Position numbers and translations under genes: made by a program. A stretch of 14,993 bases of DNA from an uncultured Clostridia bacterium (lineage in GTDB: Bacteria > Bacillota > Clostridia > Oscillospirales > CAG-272): positions 1-14,993 of the forward strand of contig CAJONA010000013.1 of NCBI GenBank assembly GCA_905235755.1, in the 5' to 3' direction. The notes beneath the pieces were generated by a model that was given only the letters and a program-made list of their open reading frames with translations, was not told the origin of the DNA and did no database searches. How positions within the stretch are numbered: position 1 is the first letter of the stretch; each line of letters begins with the position of its first letter. Shown here one piece after another: positions 14,603-14,993 of this stretch.

Positions 14603-14639
14603 AAAACGCCTTCTGTCCGGCGGCAGAAGGCGTTTTTTT
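14601..14639 (+). terminator. Intrinsic terminator of the mgtE unit
   Basis: CGCCTTCTG (14607-14615) pairs with CAGAAGGCG (14624-14632), flanked by AAAAAA and TTTTTTT. It overlaps the stop codon of the 32-aa ORF and closes the transcript. Confidence 0.95.
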
Positions 14640-14642
14640 GCG

Positions 14643-14725
14643 CCGCGCTGCTTTTTCGCGCCGCTTTTTTCTCGCGCGGTGCGCGAAGGGGACGGTGTGC
14701 TTTTCTTTATCTGAAAGAAAAGGTC
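14643..14725 (+). repeat. Hairpin repeat cassette B
   Basis: TCGCGC-GGT-GCGCGA (14672-14686), then CTTTTCTTT (14700-14708) pairing with AAAGAAAAG (14714-14722). It is similar in order and wording to cassette A in the same orientation. Like the minus-strand reading of C and D, it precedes a copy of the 146-bp module. Confidence 0.7.
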
Positions 14726-14831
14726 TCGCTGCGGCTCGGTCACCGCTCGGCTCTGACAGCCATTTAGGCTGTCATTCACTCCCTCGCGGCCGCTACGCTA
14801 CAAAAGAAGCAGACAAGCGTGCCGCTTGAGC
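14726..14831. other. Gene-free spacer between repeat modules, with one hairpin
   Basis: It contains TGACAGCC-ATTTA-GGCTGTCA (14754-14774), a perfect 8-bp stem without a U-run. Open frames across it belong to the repeat context, and I see no ribosome binding site or product. Confidence 0.5.
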
Positions 14832-14977
14832 GCTTGCGGATTGCATATAAAGCCGAGAGAATACGTCGTTTGCCCTCGCCTGAAACATCGTCGCACCGCT
14901 CCTTTGGTTTCTAAATTTTGCTCCGCAAAATTTACCGGCGAAAATGGCAAAGATCCGTCGAGTTAAAGCCGGAAGTG
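14832..14977 (-). repeat. 146-bp dispersed intergenic repeat, copy 2
   Basis: The reverse complement aligns without gaps to 5036-5181 (130 of 146 identical by eye). It carries the same palindrome TAAATTTTGC-TCC-GCAAAATTTA at 14912-14934. The element ends 16 nt before the window edge, where the similarity stops. Confidence 0.8.
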
Positions 14978-14993
14978 GTTCGGGCGGCCACAT

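Noticed and set aside
1..14993. CRISPR array, tRNA, rRNA, transposase or phage genes
   Set aside because: No regularly spaced direct repeats, no cloverleaf that I could assemble, and no mobile-element protein in any frame. The repeats seen are palindromic intergenic elements.

Overview
The window reads as chromosomal DNA of an anaerobic, Gram-positive-type (Clostridia-like) bacterium. The reasons are a one-step DapL diaminopimelate/lysine operon under a lysine riboswitch, strong GGAGG-type ribosome binding sites, consensus sigma-A promoters, a secreted protein with S-layer-homology (SLH) repeats, and an MgtE magnesium channel. No phage, plasmid or transposase gene is visible, and I cannot name the genus.

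Left part, minus strand (1-4646). A promoter (TTGACA-17-TATCAT) precedes an L-box lysine riboswitch with its own intrinsic terminator. It drives dapA-dapB-dapF-dapL-lysA, with lysA cut by the window edge. Together these enzymes take aspartate semialdehyde plus pyruvate to lysine, using LL-DAP aminotransferase in place of the succinylase/acetylase branch. Genes are packed with gaps of 15-23 nt or a 20-nt overlap.

Region 4690-5425 holds no convincing gene. It is an island of palindromic intergenic repeats: three hairpin cassettes and one 146-bp module. A further cassette and an inverted 89%-identical copy of the module lie at the right end (14643-14977).

Middle (5462-7371). A minus-strand galactokinase-like gene with its own terminator diverges from a plus-strand Lrp/AsnC-family regulator. 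Both promoters sit in the shared 170-bp gap.

7372-12774. A very large (1700 aa) secreted SLH protein, probably the S-layer or another major surface protein. It has a promoter region with an 11-bp tandem repeat and an 18-bp perfect palindrome, and a strong terminator.

12797-14639. An mgtE unit: promoter, a roughly 240-nt structured leader containing a well-initiated 29-codon ORF, mgtE, a 32-aa single-helix membrane peptide, then a terminator. The leader does not match the M-box magnesium riboswitch as I know it. The leader ORF and the small membrane peptide flanking mgtE are the most promising undescribed elements here.
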